From NCBI GenBank assembly GCA_003695205.1, contig RFIO01000277.1, forward strand, positions 1 to 5,070: DNA of 5,070 bases. The letters run 5' to 3'. A program made the translations under genes and the position numbers. This document shows, piece after piece, positions 1 through 5,070 of this stretch. This DNA comes from Deltaproteobacteria bacterium (GTDB taxonomy: Bacteria; Desulfobacterota; Desulfuromonadia; Desulfuromonadales; Geothermobacteraceae). Under the pieces are notes generated by a model. It was not told the origin of the DNA. It saw only the letters and a program-made list of their open reading frames with translations, and ran no database searches. Within the stretch, counting starts at the first letter, position 1. Each line of letters opens with the position of its first letter.

Positions 1-1104
1 GCCGGCGAGCCTGCGGGCGACCTCCTGGATGCGGCCGACCATGGAGCGCAGGCGGAAGACGAAACGGTTGAAGCCGGCGGCCAGAAGTCCGACCTCGTCT
101 TTGCCCGTAACCGGCAGTTCACGTGTCAGGTCGGCATCCCCTTCGGCGATCTCCTGCAGACTGCCGACCACCGCCTGCAGGGGCCGGGCGATGCCGCCGG
201 ACAGCAGGGCGCCCGCCAGCAGGGCAAAAAGAGTGGCGGCGAGAACCAGGCCCCAGAGGATGCGTTTCATGGCACCGGCCGCCTGCAGGACCGAGCTGGC
301 ATCAAGGGCGACGACCGCCCCCAGTTTGGCCCCGCCCAGGGAGATCTGGGTCATGGCGTAGGGGGTGCCGTCGATATCCTGGTGGCGAAAGATACGGCTG
401 CGCCCCCCGCCGGCGCGCAGGGCGGCCAGTTCGGCCTCGGATGGTTTGAATGCCGCCAGATTGATCTTTTTCATTCCTCCAAGGGTCGCGGCATAGATAC
501 CTGAACCATCGAAAAAGGCGATCTGGGTATTGCTCATAGAGGCGATGCGTCGGGCGAAGCCTTCATCGAAGTAACTGACGCCTACCAGGTGCCCGACGAT
601 ACCTCCGGCGCTGTAGACCGGAGTGGCGGCGGCAATGCCGAGATGGCCGTCGAACAGGCCGATTTCGTAGGTGGCCTCGCCGTCGAGAGAGGCTTCGATC
701 ACCGGGTGTTCCGATCCGGAACTGGCCGGCCAGTCAGCCCCGAGCAGGTTGCGGTAGAGGATGCTGCCGTCGCGGCCAAGCAGCTCGAACAGGTCGATCT
801 GCATGCGCTTCTGCATGTCGGCCAGCAGCCCCGCGCTGGCCTGCACCAGGGCCGGGTCCCCGGCGGCCAGGGCGCTTTTCAGGTTGTCGTTTCTGGCCAG
901 CAGGGCCAGGTCGTTGGCGATCTGCTGCTGGGCCAGGCTGGTGGAGCGTTGAACGAAATTGGCGACCGTGTCGATGCGTGATTCGAGCTCAGCTTCGAGT
1001 CGGTCATTGCTTATTTTCGACAGGTAGAGAAAGGAGCCTGCCAGCGGCAGCAGCGAGATGAGCAGCATGGCGAGCAGGGTTTTGCTCCGGATGCCTGTAA
1101 CCAT
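1..1104 (-). CDS. Methyl-accepting chemotaxis protein, N-terminal part (Cache-like sensor + HAMP); truncated by the left window edge
   Basis: An open frame of 368 codons runs from the ATG at 1104 to the left edge without a stop. Layout seen: TM1 at about residues 9-28; an extracytoplasmic domain at about 30-278 in two halves, resembling double-Cache ligand sensors (e.g. VYSAGGIVGHLVGVSYFDEGF near 163-183, shown here only as a landmark of the first half); TM2 at about 281-303; and a HAMP domain at about 304-357 containing ARPLQAVVGSLQEIAEGDAD and the GKDEVGLLAAGFNRF segment. That HAMP wording, with DLTRELPVTGKDE, is typical of chemoreceptors, so the missing C-terminus is probably the cytoplasmic signalling coiled coil that contacts CheA/CheW. 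A histidine kinase or diguanylate cyclase output remains possible, because the output domain is outside the window. The likely role is sensing a small periplasmic ligand; which one cannot be read from sequence. The start is supported by AGGGAGG six bases upstream and by a sigma-54-like promoter. The gene is divergent from its right neighbour. Confidence 0.88.
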   Translation of the reverse strand, partial: MVTGIRSKTLLAMLLISLLPLAGSFLYLSKISNDRLEAELESRIDTVANFVQRSTSLAQQQIANDLALLARNDNLKSALAAGDPALVQASAGLLADMQKRMQIDLFELLGRDGSILYRNLLGADWPASSGSEHPVIEASLDGEATYEIGLFDGHLGIAAATPVYSAGGIVGHLVGVSYFDEGFARRIASMSNTQIAFFDGSGIYAATLGGMKKINLAAFKPSEAELAALRAGGGRSRIFRHQDIDGTPYAMTQISLGGAKLGAVVALDASSVLQAAGAMKRILWGLVLAATLFALLAGALLSGGIARPLQAVVGSLQEIAEGDADLTRELPVTGKDEVGLLAAGFNRFVFRLRSMVGRIQEVARRLAG

Positions 1105-1110
1105 AAGCGC

Positions 1111-1117
1111 CCTCCCT
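1111..1117 (-). promoter_or_regulatory. Shine-Dalgarno site of the chemoreceptor gene
   Basis: On the minus strand this reads AGGGAGG and is separated from the ATG at 1104 by 6 nt. It is a strong, well-placed ribosome binding site that fixes the receptor start. It lies inside the short leader predicted from the sigma-54-like promoter. Confidence 0.8.
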
Positions 1118-1120
1118 ATA

Positions 1121-1130
1121 AGGATATCCT
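1121..1130. repeat. 10-bp perfect palindrome at the predicted receptor transcription start
   Basis: AGGATATCCT is its own reverse complement. It lies between the sigma-54-like promoter and the ribosome binding site, over the expected transcription start near 1127. It could be an operator half or a leader structure, but a 10-bp palindrome also arises by chance, so function is only a suggestion. Confidence 0.35.
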
Positions 1131-1138
1131 CATGATAC

Positions 1139-1153
1139 GCAAATCGCGTGCCG
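1139..1153 (-). promoter_or_regulatory. Putative sigma-54 (RpoN) -24/-12 promoter for the chemoreceptor
   Basis: The minus strand reads CGGCACGCGATTTGC. Against the consensus TGGCACG-N4-TTGC it differs only at the first base, with GG and GC at the required spacing. Transcription would be expected to begin about 12 nt downstream, near 1127. That gives a leader of roughly 24 nt holding the AGGGAGG ribosome site before the ATG at 1104, so promoter, leader and start fit together. Sigma-54 promoters need an activator of the NtrC type. No enhancer-like repeats could be firmly identified upstream. Use in vivo is inferred. Confidence 0.68.
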
Positions 1154-1283
1154 TTTGGCCAGCTTTGATTCTCCGGGGCATTGTCGTGTTGTTTCAGGGG
1201 TTTGAGACCATAACTCCCCTTGAGGATTGCGGGGGCGATCTGGACGGCCGGCCCTATGACCCTGGCGGGCCAAATGGCGGACC

Positions 1284-1313
1284 TTGCTCCGGAGCGGCCT
1301 CCGCTCCCATAAT
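1284..1313 (+). promoter_or_regulatory. Weak candidate sigma-70-type promoter for the plus-strand gene
   Basis: TTGCTC (1284-1289) and CATAAT (1308-1313) are separated by 18 bp. The -10 matches TATAAT at five of six positions; the -35 matches TTGACA only at the first three. A start near 1320 would leave a leader of about 33 nt before the ATG at 1353. The spacer is filled by the 7-bp inverted repeat. Both boxes are common enough that chance is a real alternative. Confidence 0.28.
1291..1307 (+). repeat. Perfect 7-bp inverted repeat ahead of the plus-strand gene
   Basis: GGAGCGG, three bases CCT, then CCGCTCC form a perfect stem. The left arm also takes part in the palindrome GCTCCGGAGC at 1286-1295. 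The repeat sits between a possible -35 (TTGCTC, 1284-1289) and a possible -10 (CATAAT, 1308-1313), so it could be an operator. If transcribed, it could be an RNA hairpin next to the GGAGG at 1314-1318. It is not followed by a T-run, so it is not a classical terminator. Confidence 0.45.
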
Positions 1314-1318
1314 GGAGG
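1314..1318 (+). promoter_or_regulatory. GGAGG site that would favour a TTG start at 1326
   Basis: GGAGG is followed by 7 nt and an in-frame TTG at 1326, which is ideal ribosome-site spacing. The ATG at 1353 has only AAAGGGG about 12 nt upstream. The site therefore argues for the longer form of the plus-strand protein, against the codon-bias argument for the ATG. The CTCC at 1304-1307 could pair with its GGAG and mask it. Confidence 0.4.
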
Positions 1319-1352
1319 ACAGGGCTTGTGCTGGAAAGGGGCTATTTCAGGC

Positions 1353-2660
1353 ATGCACCAGGGCCAACCCGCTATCCCGCCGTTGTTTCTCAGCCGTTTC
1401 CAGGTCGATGATCGTGCGCCCTTCGTGCGTCACCTGAACCGGCTCGAGGTCGAAATCGGCCGCGAGGACTATCGCCATCTCAAACGGGTACAGCGCCTCG
1501 AGGGTGAACTGTCCGAGCAGCAGAAGTCAGGCATGCGCGATCTGACCGACCGGTTGCTGGCGACCACCCAGAACGATTACAACCGTCGCCTGCTGCAAAG
1601 GCTTGGCATCCGCGTCCTGCTCGATGTCGGGCGCTACCGGGTCTACTACTGCATGAAAGGACAGACCATCCGTTTCGATGCCGTCTGGCGGGAACGGGTG
1701 CTGGAGCGCTTTTTCGGCCGGATGCCGCTTGACCGCACCGGCTGGTGCGACTGCGGAGCACCACTTCCCCATTTCGAGGCCCGCTACGAGCCGGATGACG
1801 CCGGTGGCGCGCTCCTGTTGCGACGACGGGACGGTGGTACCACTGACGATCGCCTGCTGACCGCCCCGCATGGCCCCTACGACCCGCATACCCTGGAGGT
1901 GGCGCTCTATTTTCTGCGCACCGGCAAGGCGGGCGCGGCGGTCATCAATCTCGGTTTCGCCGGGCGTGAACCACTCACCGACAGCAATCTTGAGCGCCTG
2001 AAGAGCTGGGGAGTCCCCCTCAACCCGAGCAACATCGATGTCATCTACCCCTACCTTGACGACAGGGGGCACCCCTGCAGTTACAAAACCGAACGAAAGT
2101 TGCCGGACTATCTGGATATCCTCGGCATGGCGGCCCCCGCTGTCATTCTCGATATCCATGGCTGCGTCGGCACCTGCCCCGAGGACCGCAGGGTGGTGGT
2201 CGGCCTGGGCGGCATGCCGCCGTGGATCGATCCGGACGCGGTCGGGCGGCTTGAACCGCACGGTGAAATTCTGCACCTCTTCCCCGATGAAAGGCTCAGG
2301 GAAGGGCTGGAGCTGGTGCGTGAGCTGTCGGAGGAAATCTTCGTCCAGTTTTGTTCGGACCTGGAGACCTGCTACAACTTCGTCCTGTTGGGGGGGCTGC
2401 AGGCGGTCGGCCGTCGCATCCATCCGAAACAGGATACCGAAAGCCTGATTGAAGGTGAGGAACGTTCGTTCCTGCCTGCGGAGCGGGTCCGCTGGCTTCC
2501 GGGCGCCGGCGCCAATGCCCTGCAGCGCAGCCGCGTGGCCGGTCTGCCCGGTCCGCCGCTGGTTCTGCATGTGGAGATTCCGACGGTGATCCGGCGCAAC
2601 ATGGCCCTGCGCCTGGCCGAAATGGCGATCTTCGATTCCCTCGACTCAAGCGGGCTTTAG
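1353..2660 (+). CDS. Uncharacterised protein with APHG / DIHG / HVEIP motifs, possible metal-dependent hydrolase
   Basis: I do not recognise this 435-residue protein. It looks soluble: no signal peptide or membrane segment is seen. The N-terminal third (about 25-125) is charged and probably helical. The region from about 165 carries APHGPYDP (171-178), YPYLDD (232-237), a YKTERKLPDY stretch (244-253), VILDIHGCVGTC (264-275) and VLHVEIP (404-410). A PHG motif followed by D-x-H and a late H-x-E is loosely reminiscent of N-formylglutamate amidohydrolase-like zinc hydrolases, with H173, H269 and E408 as candidate ligands; this is a hypothesis only. Cysteines cluster as C132/C134, C271/C275 and C334/C340. 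The ATG at 1353 is chosen because codons before it lose the strong G/C third-position bias. An in-frame TTG at 1326 with GGAGG seven bases upstream is the alternative (444 residues). The gene stands alone, divergent from the receptor and convergent with the operon on its right. A 347-codon antisense frame over it is a shadow. Confidence 0.82.
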   Translation: MHQGQPAIPPLFLSRFQVDDRAPFVRHLNRLEVEIGREDYRHLKRVQRLEGELSEQQKSGMRDLTDRLLATTQNDYNRRLLQRLGIRVLLDVGRYRVYYCMKGQTIRFDAVWRERVLERFFGRMPLDRTGWCDCGAPLPHFEARYEPDDAGGALLLRRRDGGTTDDRLLTAPHGPYDPHTLEVALYFLRTGKAGAAVINLGFAGREPLTDSNLERLKSWGVPLNPSNIDVIYPYLDDRGHPCSYKTERKLPDYLDILGMAAPAVILDIHGCVGTCPEDRRVVVGLGGMPPWIDPDAVGRLEPHGEILHLFPDERLREGLELVRELSEEIFVQFCSDLETCYNFVLLGGLQAVGRRIHPKQDTESLIEGEERSFLPAERVRWLPGAGANALQRSRVAGLPGPPLVLHVEIPTVIRRNMALRLAEMAIFDSLDSSGL

Positions 2661-2743
2661 GCCGGGCTCTTCCCGAAAGCTTCTGCTGCAACCGGCGATG
2701 GACCGTCGTGAACAGTCCGGGTCAGGGGAGGGCGAACTCCGGT
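2661..2743. other. Convergent intergenic gap with weak hairpins
   Basis: These 83 bp separate two converging genes. On the plus strand, CGGG and CCCG (2663-2675, loop of 5) form a 4-bp stem just after the stop. On the minus strand, GGACTG and CGGTCC (2718-2700, loop of 7, one G-T pair) form a 6-bp stem downstream of the RDD gene. Neither is followed by a T-run, so intrinsic termination is not convincing and factor-dependent termination is possible. Confidence 0.4.
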
Positions 2744-4075
2744 TCAGCCGGCGTATCCGTCCCCTTCCCGGCAGGCAACCAGACGGCTGCCGGCCAGGTC
2801 GTCGTTCCAGCCGCGTCGACTCGGCCGTACCAGGATGGCGAAGTAACCCAGCCCCGCGGTCAGTAGACAGAGCAGGCCGCCAACGCTGCGCAGAAAGGCT
2901 TGGCTGAGGGTGAGGGGGGTACCATCCTCGGCTTCAACCTGCAGGTGGAACAGCATCTTGCCCGGTGTCTGGCCGGTCAGGAAGTGGAACAGGGTGAAAT
3001 AGCCGAAGCAGAGGGCAAAAAAGACGATGAAGTAGGGAATGGCCAGATCCAGCAGTTCGCCCCGGGTCGGCAGCAGCGAGTCATTCGGTCCCGGGGTCAT
3101 CCATTCGCCGGCTATAAGAAAGAGCAGCAGCAAGGCAGCCAGGATTGCCAGGTCCACTCCGGCGGCCGCCAGCCTGGGGGCAACGGCCGGGGGGGTGGCA
3201 CTCTCTTCCGGCTGCAGCAGGTCTTCCTGGCCGGCAAACCGGACGACGTCATCAACGGGAGGCGGATCCGGTTCGGTCTCAGGCTCCGTCTCACCATTCG
3301 ACCCCGCGAAGCTTATGGTCTCGACGTCCGTCTCCCGGTCATCTGCTTCCGGGAGTTGTTCCTGTTCGGCCGCCAGCTCCCGGTCGAAATCGTCTATCAG
3401 GGGCAGGGAATCGGTTTCGGGGGTCCGCCCGACTTCGGCGGGCCCCCGTTGATCAAAAGGGTCGGGAGTCTCCTTGTCGTCCGTTTCTTCCTGTGGCTCC
3501 TCCTCGTCCAGGCTGAAATCAAAATTCTCGTCAGCAGCGGCCCCGGCCGGCTGGTTGTCGAAGTCGAGCTCCTGATCGTCGTTCTCGCCAAAATCGATGG
3601 CACCTTCGTCGGAAGCACCGAAGTCGAGATCCCCGGCGGTGTTGTCGTCGACTTCGACGCCATCATCGCTGGCGCCGAAATCGATGGCCTCTTCACTTTC
3701 GACATCGGCCTCGGTGTCGAAAGCCAGGTCTCCACCTGATGTGTCGGTCGTCTCTTCGGCATCAGAGCTGAAATCGAAATCCTCCTTCGCATCCTCAGGC
3801 TCGGAGTCGCTTGCGGCAGCTTCCGGGGCCTCTTCTTCGACCTCTGGCGCAACCGCCTCCTGGTCGCTCATGAAGTCAAAGCCGAAATCGGTGGCTTCTT
3901 CAACGGCGGTTTCGGCCGTTGCCGTGGTCTCCTCGGCTGCCGCGGCTGCGGCCACCTGCGGGAAGATGACGCTGCGCAGCCCGAACCTGCTCTTGTGGTC
4001 TCCCAGGTCCTGACCGCATTTCTTGCAGTTGTCGAGAAAGTCGAAACTGGTGTAGCCGCATTTCGGACACTTCAT
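2744..4075 (-). CDS. Zinc-ribbon / acidic-linker / RDD-domain membrane protein
   Basis: The 443-residue protein has three parts. Residues 1-24 form a zinc ribbon with C3, C6, C17 and C20 (CPKC-x10-CKKC). Residues about 43-295 are a strongly acidic, low-complexity linker with recurring hydrophobic-D-F motifs, including FGFDF (64-68), FDF (100-102), IDFG (131-134), LDFG (150-153), IDFG (160-163), LDFD (170-173) and FDF (185-187). Residues about 299-435 are an RDD family membrane domain: PRLAAAGVDLAIL at 300-312, TM segments near 305-323, 343-365 and 397-416, the GQTPGKMLFHLQV segment (368-380), and a closing WNDDLAGSRLV (423-433). The RDD family is poorly understood; some members have been linked to ion transport, but nothing here shows a substrate. 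The ribbon and linker should be cytoplasmic. The ATG overlaps the rsmE stop by 4 nt, and a GGGAGGGAGGAGGG run lies 7 nt upstream, so translational coupling is likely. Confidence 0.9.
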   Translation of the reverse strand: MKCPKCGYTSFDFLDNCKKCGQDLGDHKSRFGLRSVIFPQVAAAAAAEETTATAETAVEEATDFGFDFMSDQEAVAPEVEEEAPEAAASDSEPEDAKEDFDFSSDAEETTDTSGGDLAFDTEADVESEEAIDFGASDDGVEVDDNTAGDLDFGASDEGAIDFGENDDQELDFDNQPAGAAADENFDFSLDEEEPQEETDDKETPDPFDQRGPAEVGRTPETDSLPLIDDFDRELAAEQEQLPEADDRETDVETISFAGSNGETEPETEPDPPPVDDVVRFAGQEDLLQPEESATPPAVAPRLAAAGVDLAILAALLLLFLIAGEWMTPGPNDSLLPTRGELLDLAIPYFIVFFALCFGYFTLFHFLTGQTPGKMLFHLQVEAEDGTPLTLSQAFLRSVGGLLCLLTAGLGYFAILVRPSRRGWNDDLAGSRLVACREGDGYAG

Positions 4076-4851
4076 GGGCCATCCCTCCTCCCTCCCTGTT
4101 CAGGGCAGGTCTGTGCCGGTTCAATGCCGCCCGCCGGCCGATTCAGATCACCGTAAACATACTGCAAAATGCCGGCCAGAACAAATCCGGCCGTTTCGGT
4201 TCGCAAAATACGCGGACCGAGGCTGATCGGCAGGTAGTCGAAGCGCTGGGCCAGGGCGACCTCTTCCGGGGCGAATCCGCCCTCCGGTCCTACGAGCAGA
4301 ACGACTCCTTGCGGCTGCCGGTTGGCCAGGCCCTGGTTCAGGGGGGTGATGGCCTGCTCCCAGGCGACCAGCTTCAGGTCGCCTTCCTCGCGGGCCAGTG
4401 CCTGAGCCAGTGGTACTGGTTCTTCCAGCTCGGGAAGCCTGAAACGCCCGGATTGCCGTGCGGCCTCACGGGCAATGCGCTGCCAGCGATCCAGCCGCCG
4501 TTTGCCTCCGTCGGGCTGGCAGCGTTGGGTCAGGACGGGCACGAAGCGACGGATGCCGAGTTCCGTCCCTTTCTGCAGGATCAGGTCGAACTTGTCCGCC
4601 TTGGGCAGCCCCTGGAGTAGCGTAACCGGCAAGGCTAATTCCTTCTCCTGGCGACGATTTACGATTCTGACCTGGGCGTTTTGGCGGTTCAGGATTTCAA
4701 TGCGGGCCGTGGCGACCTGCCCGGATCCGTCCAGAAGCTCGATCCGGTCACCGACTGACAGACGCAGAACTCTCAGATGTTTCAGGGTCTCGCCCGGAAG
4801 ATCGACCTGGTCTTCAGTCAGCAGATTCGGGTCAAGGAAGAAGCGGCGCAT
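4072..4851 (-). CDS. rsmE: 16S rRNA (uracil(1498)-N3)-methyltransferase RsmE
   Basis: RsmE is a SPOUT-class enzyme that transfers a methyl group from S-adenosylmethionine to N3 of U1498 in 16S rRNA, in the 30S decoding region. The 259-residue product shows the family landmarks: N-terminal MRRFFLD; KHLRVLR (24-30) in the PUA-like domain; KADKFDLILQKGTELGI (84-100) with PVLTQR (105-110); W123 with REAARQSGR (128-136); LLVGPEGGFAPEE (185-197); and LGPRILRTETAGFVLAGILQ (211-230). The last two form the knotted cofactor-binding site. E. coli RsmE has 243 residues, so this one is slightly longer, owing to a tail after about 232 that probably has no catalytic role. The ATG at 4851 is chosen because it gives the usual RsmE N-terminus and begins 2 nt after the prmA stop; an upstream in-frame start at 4884 would overlap prmA. 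No strong ribosome site precedes it, which suggests coupling to prmA. Confidence 0.96.
   Translation of the reverse strand: MRRFFLDPNLLTEDQVDLPGETLKHLRVLRLSVGDRIELLDGSGQVATARIEILNRQNAQVRIVNRRQEKELALPVTLLQGLPKADKFDLILQKGTELGIRRFVPVLTQRCQPDGGKRRLDRWQRIAREAARQSGRFRLPELEEPVPLAQALAREEGDLKLVAWEQAITPLNQGLANRQPQGVVLLVGPEGGFAPEEVALAQRFDYLPISLGPRILRTETAGFVLAGILQYVYGDLNRPAGGIEPAQTCPEQGGRRDGP
4083..4096 (-). promoter_or_regulatory. Purine-rich ribosome binding site of the RDD gene, inside the end of rsmE
   Basis: On the minus strand this reads GGGAGGGAGGAGGG and ends 7 nt before the ATG at 4075. It contains several overlapping GGAGG cores. It lies within the last codons of rsmE and therefore dictates the Gly-Gly-Arg-Arg-Asp tail of that protein. 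Confidence 0.75.
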
Positions 4852-4853
4852 GG

Positions 4854-5070
4854 TCAGGTCCGGCGATAAACAAGGCTGGCCCATTCATCCTGGTAATGCA
4901 CCTGCGGAGACGCTCCCATAAGCCCGTCGAAGGTGTCACGCACGAGGTCGACTTTTTCTCCGAGGATACCCGACAGCACCAGGTGTCCACCCGGCCGCAG
5001 GTGGTCGATAAGCTGACCGGCCAGGCGGATGTTCTCCTCTGCCAGGATGTTGGCGATGACAAGGTCAAAC
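4854..5070 (-). CDS. prmA: Ribosomal protein L11 methyltransferase PrmA, C-terminal fragment
   Basis: PrmA uses S-adenosylmethionine to methylate ribosomal protein L11 on several amino groups. Only the last 71 codons lie in the window; the gene enters from the right edge (its first complete codon ends at 5069) and stops at TGA 4856-4854. The visible part begins FDLVIANILAEENIRLAG, which contains the characteristic ANILA motif of the class I methyltransferase fold. It continues with LRPGGHLVLSGIL, the strand and loop following it, and ends in EWASLVYRRT. The sequence aligns by eye with the end of E. coli PrmA (ANILAGPL, then LSGIL, then EEW). The stop is 2 nt before the rsmE ATG. prmA followed by rsmE is a widespread gene pair. 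The promoter and start lie beyond the window. Confidence 0.93.
   Translation of the reverse strand, partial: FDLVIANILAEENIRLAGQLIDHLRPGGHLVLSGILGEKVDLVRDTFDGLMGASPQVHYQDEWASLVYRRT

Larger units (their letters stand above)
1105..1352. other. Divergent intergenic region (248 bp)
   Basis: This is the stretch between the two divergent start codons. On the left it holds the receptor ribosome site, a 10-bp palindrome and a sigma-54-like promoter. On the right it holds a perfect 7-bp inverted repeat, a possible -10 element and a GGAGG site. The middle (about 1155-1280) shows an FseI-like GGCCGGCC palindrome near 1245-1252 but no convincing gene, RNA or promoter. Short open frames here lack ribosome sites and have no recognisable product. 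Confidence 0.7.

Noticed and set aside
589..981. Plus-strand open frame (130 codons) across the receptor
   Set aside because: It is antisense to the Cache-like sensor domain, with no good ribosome site and no recognisable product.
1154..1274. TTTGGCC (1154-1160) and GGCCAAA (1268-1274) as distant inverted repeats, possibly enhancer sites for a sigma-54 activator
   Set aside because: The arms are only 7 bp, over 100 bp apart and GC-rich. Chance occurrence is likely and there is no further symmetry.
1527..2570. Long minus-strand open frame (347 codons) opposite the uncharacterised plus-strand gene
   Set aside because: It lies entirely within the plus-strand gene. Its translation is low-complexity in places with no recognisable domain, as expected for an antisense shadow in GC-rich DNA. 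The plus frame has the coherent motifs.
2663..2718. Hairpins in the convergent gap as intrinsic terminators
   Set aside because: The stems are short (4 and 6 bp) and no T-run follows on either strand.
2900..3739. Plus-strand open frame (279 codons) opposite the RDD gene
   Set aside because: Its valine/isoleucine/glycine-rich product mirrors the acidic repeats of the opposite strand. The minus-strand frame has an intact zinc ribbon and RDD domain.
4852..4884. Upstream in-frame start for rsmE at 4884, adding 11 residues
   Set aside because: It would overlap prmA by about 30 nt and add residues not typical of RsmE. MRRFFLD at 4851 is the usual N-terminus.

Overview
This GC-rich window looks like ordinary chromosomal DNA from a free-living, motile, Gram-negative bacterium. 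The deltaproteobacterial (Desulfuromonadales-like) guess rests on a chemoreceptor with a sigma-54-type promoter and on a zinc-ribbon/acidic-linker/RDD membrane protein next to prmA and rsmE. That placement is inference; nothing here proves it. There are no tRNA or rRNA genes, CRISPR arrays, insertion sequences or phage genes.

Layout from left to right. Positions 1-1104 (minus strand) hold the N-terminal 368 residues of a membrane sensor: TM, Cache-like periplasmic domain, TM, HAMP. It is most likely a methyl-accepting chemotaxis protein whose signalling domain lies beyond the left edge. Positions 1105-1352 are a divergent intergenic region. It carries a very good match to a sigma-54 (-24/-12) promoter reading into the receptor, a 10-bp palindrome at the predicted transcription start, and a perfect 7-bp inverted repeat just ahead of the rightward gene. 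Positions 1353-2660 (plus strand) encode a 435-residue, cysteine-containing protein that I do not recognise. It carries histidine motifs (APHG, DIHG, HVEIP) that could suggest a metal-dependent hydrolase. Positions 2661-2743 are a short convergent gap with only weak hairpins.

From 5070 down to 2744 (minus strand) runs a tightly packed operon. It contains the 3' end of prmA (ribosomal protein L11 methyltransferase), rsmE (16S rRNA m3U1498 methyltransferase) 2 nt later, and a gene overlapping rsmE by 4 nt for a protein with an N-terminal zinc ribbon, a long acidic linker with repeated (I/L/F)DF motifs, and a C-terminal RDD membrane domain. The first two genes modify the translation apparatus. 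The third is of unknown function but appears translationally coupled to them.

The most notable points are the sigma-54 promoter, the unrecognised plus-strand gene, and the acidic DF-motif linker, where two copies of the same peptide are written with completely different codons. I do not see convincing evidence for a wholly new multi-gene system.
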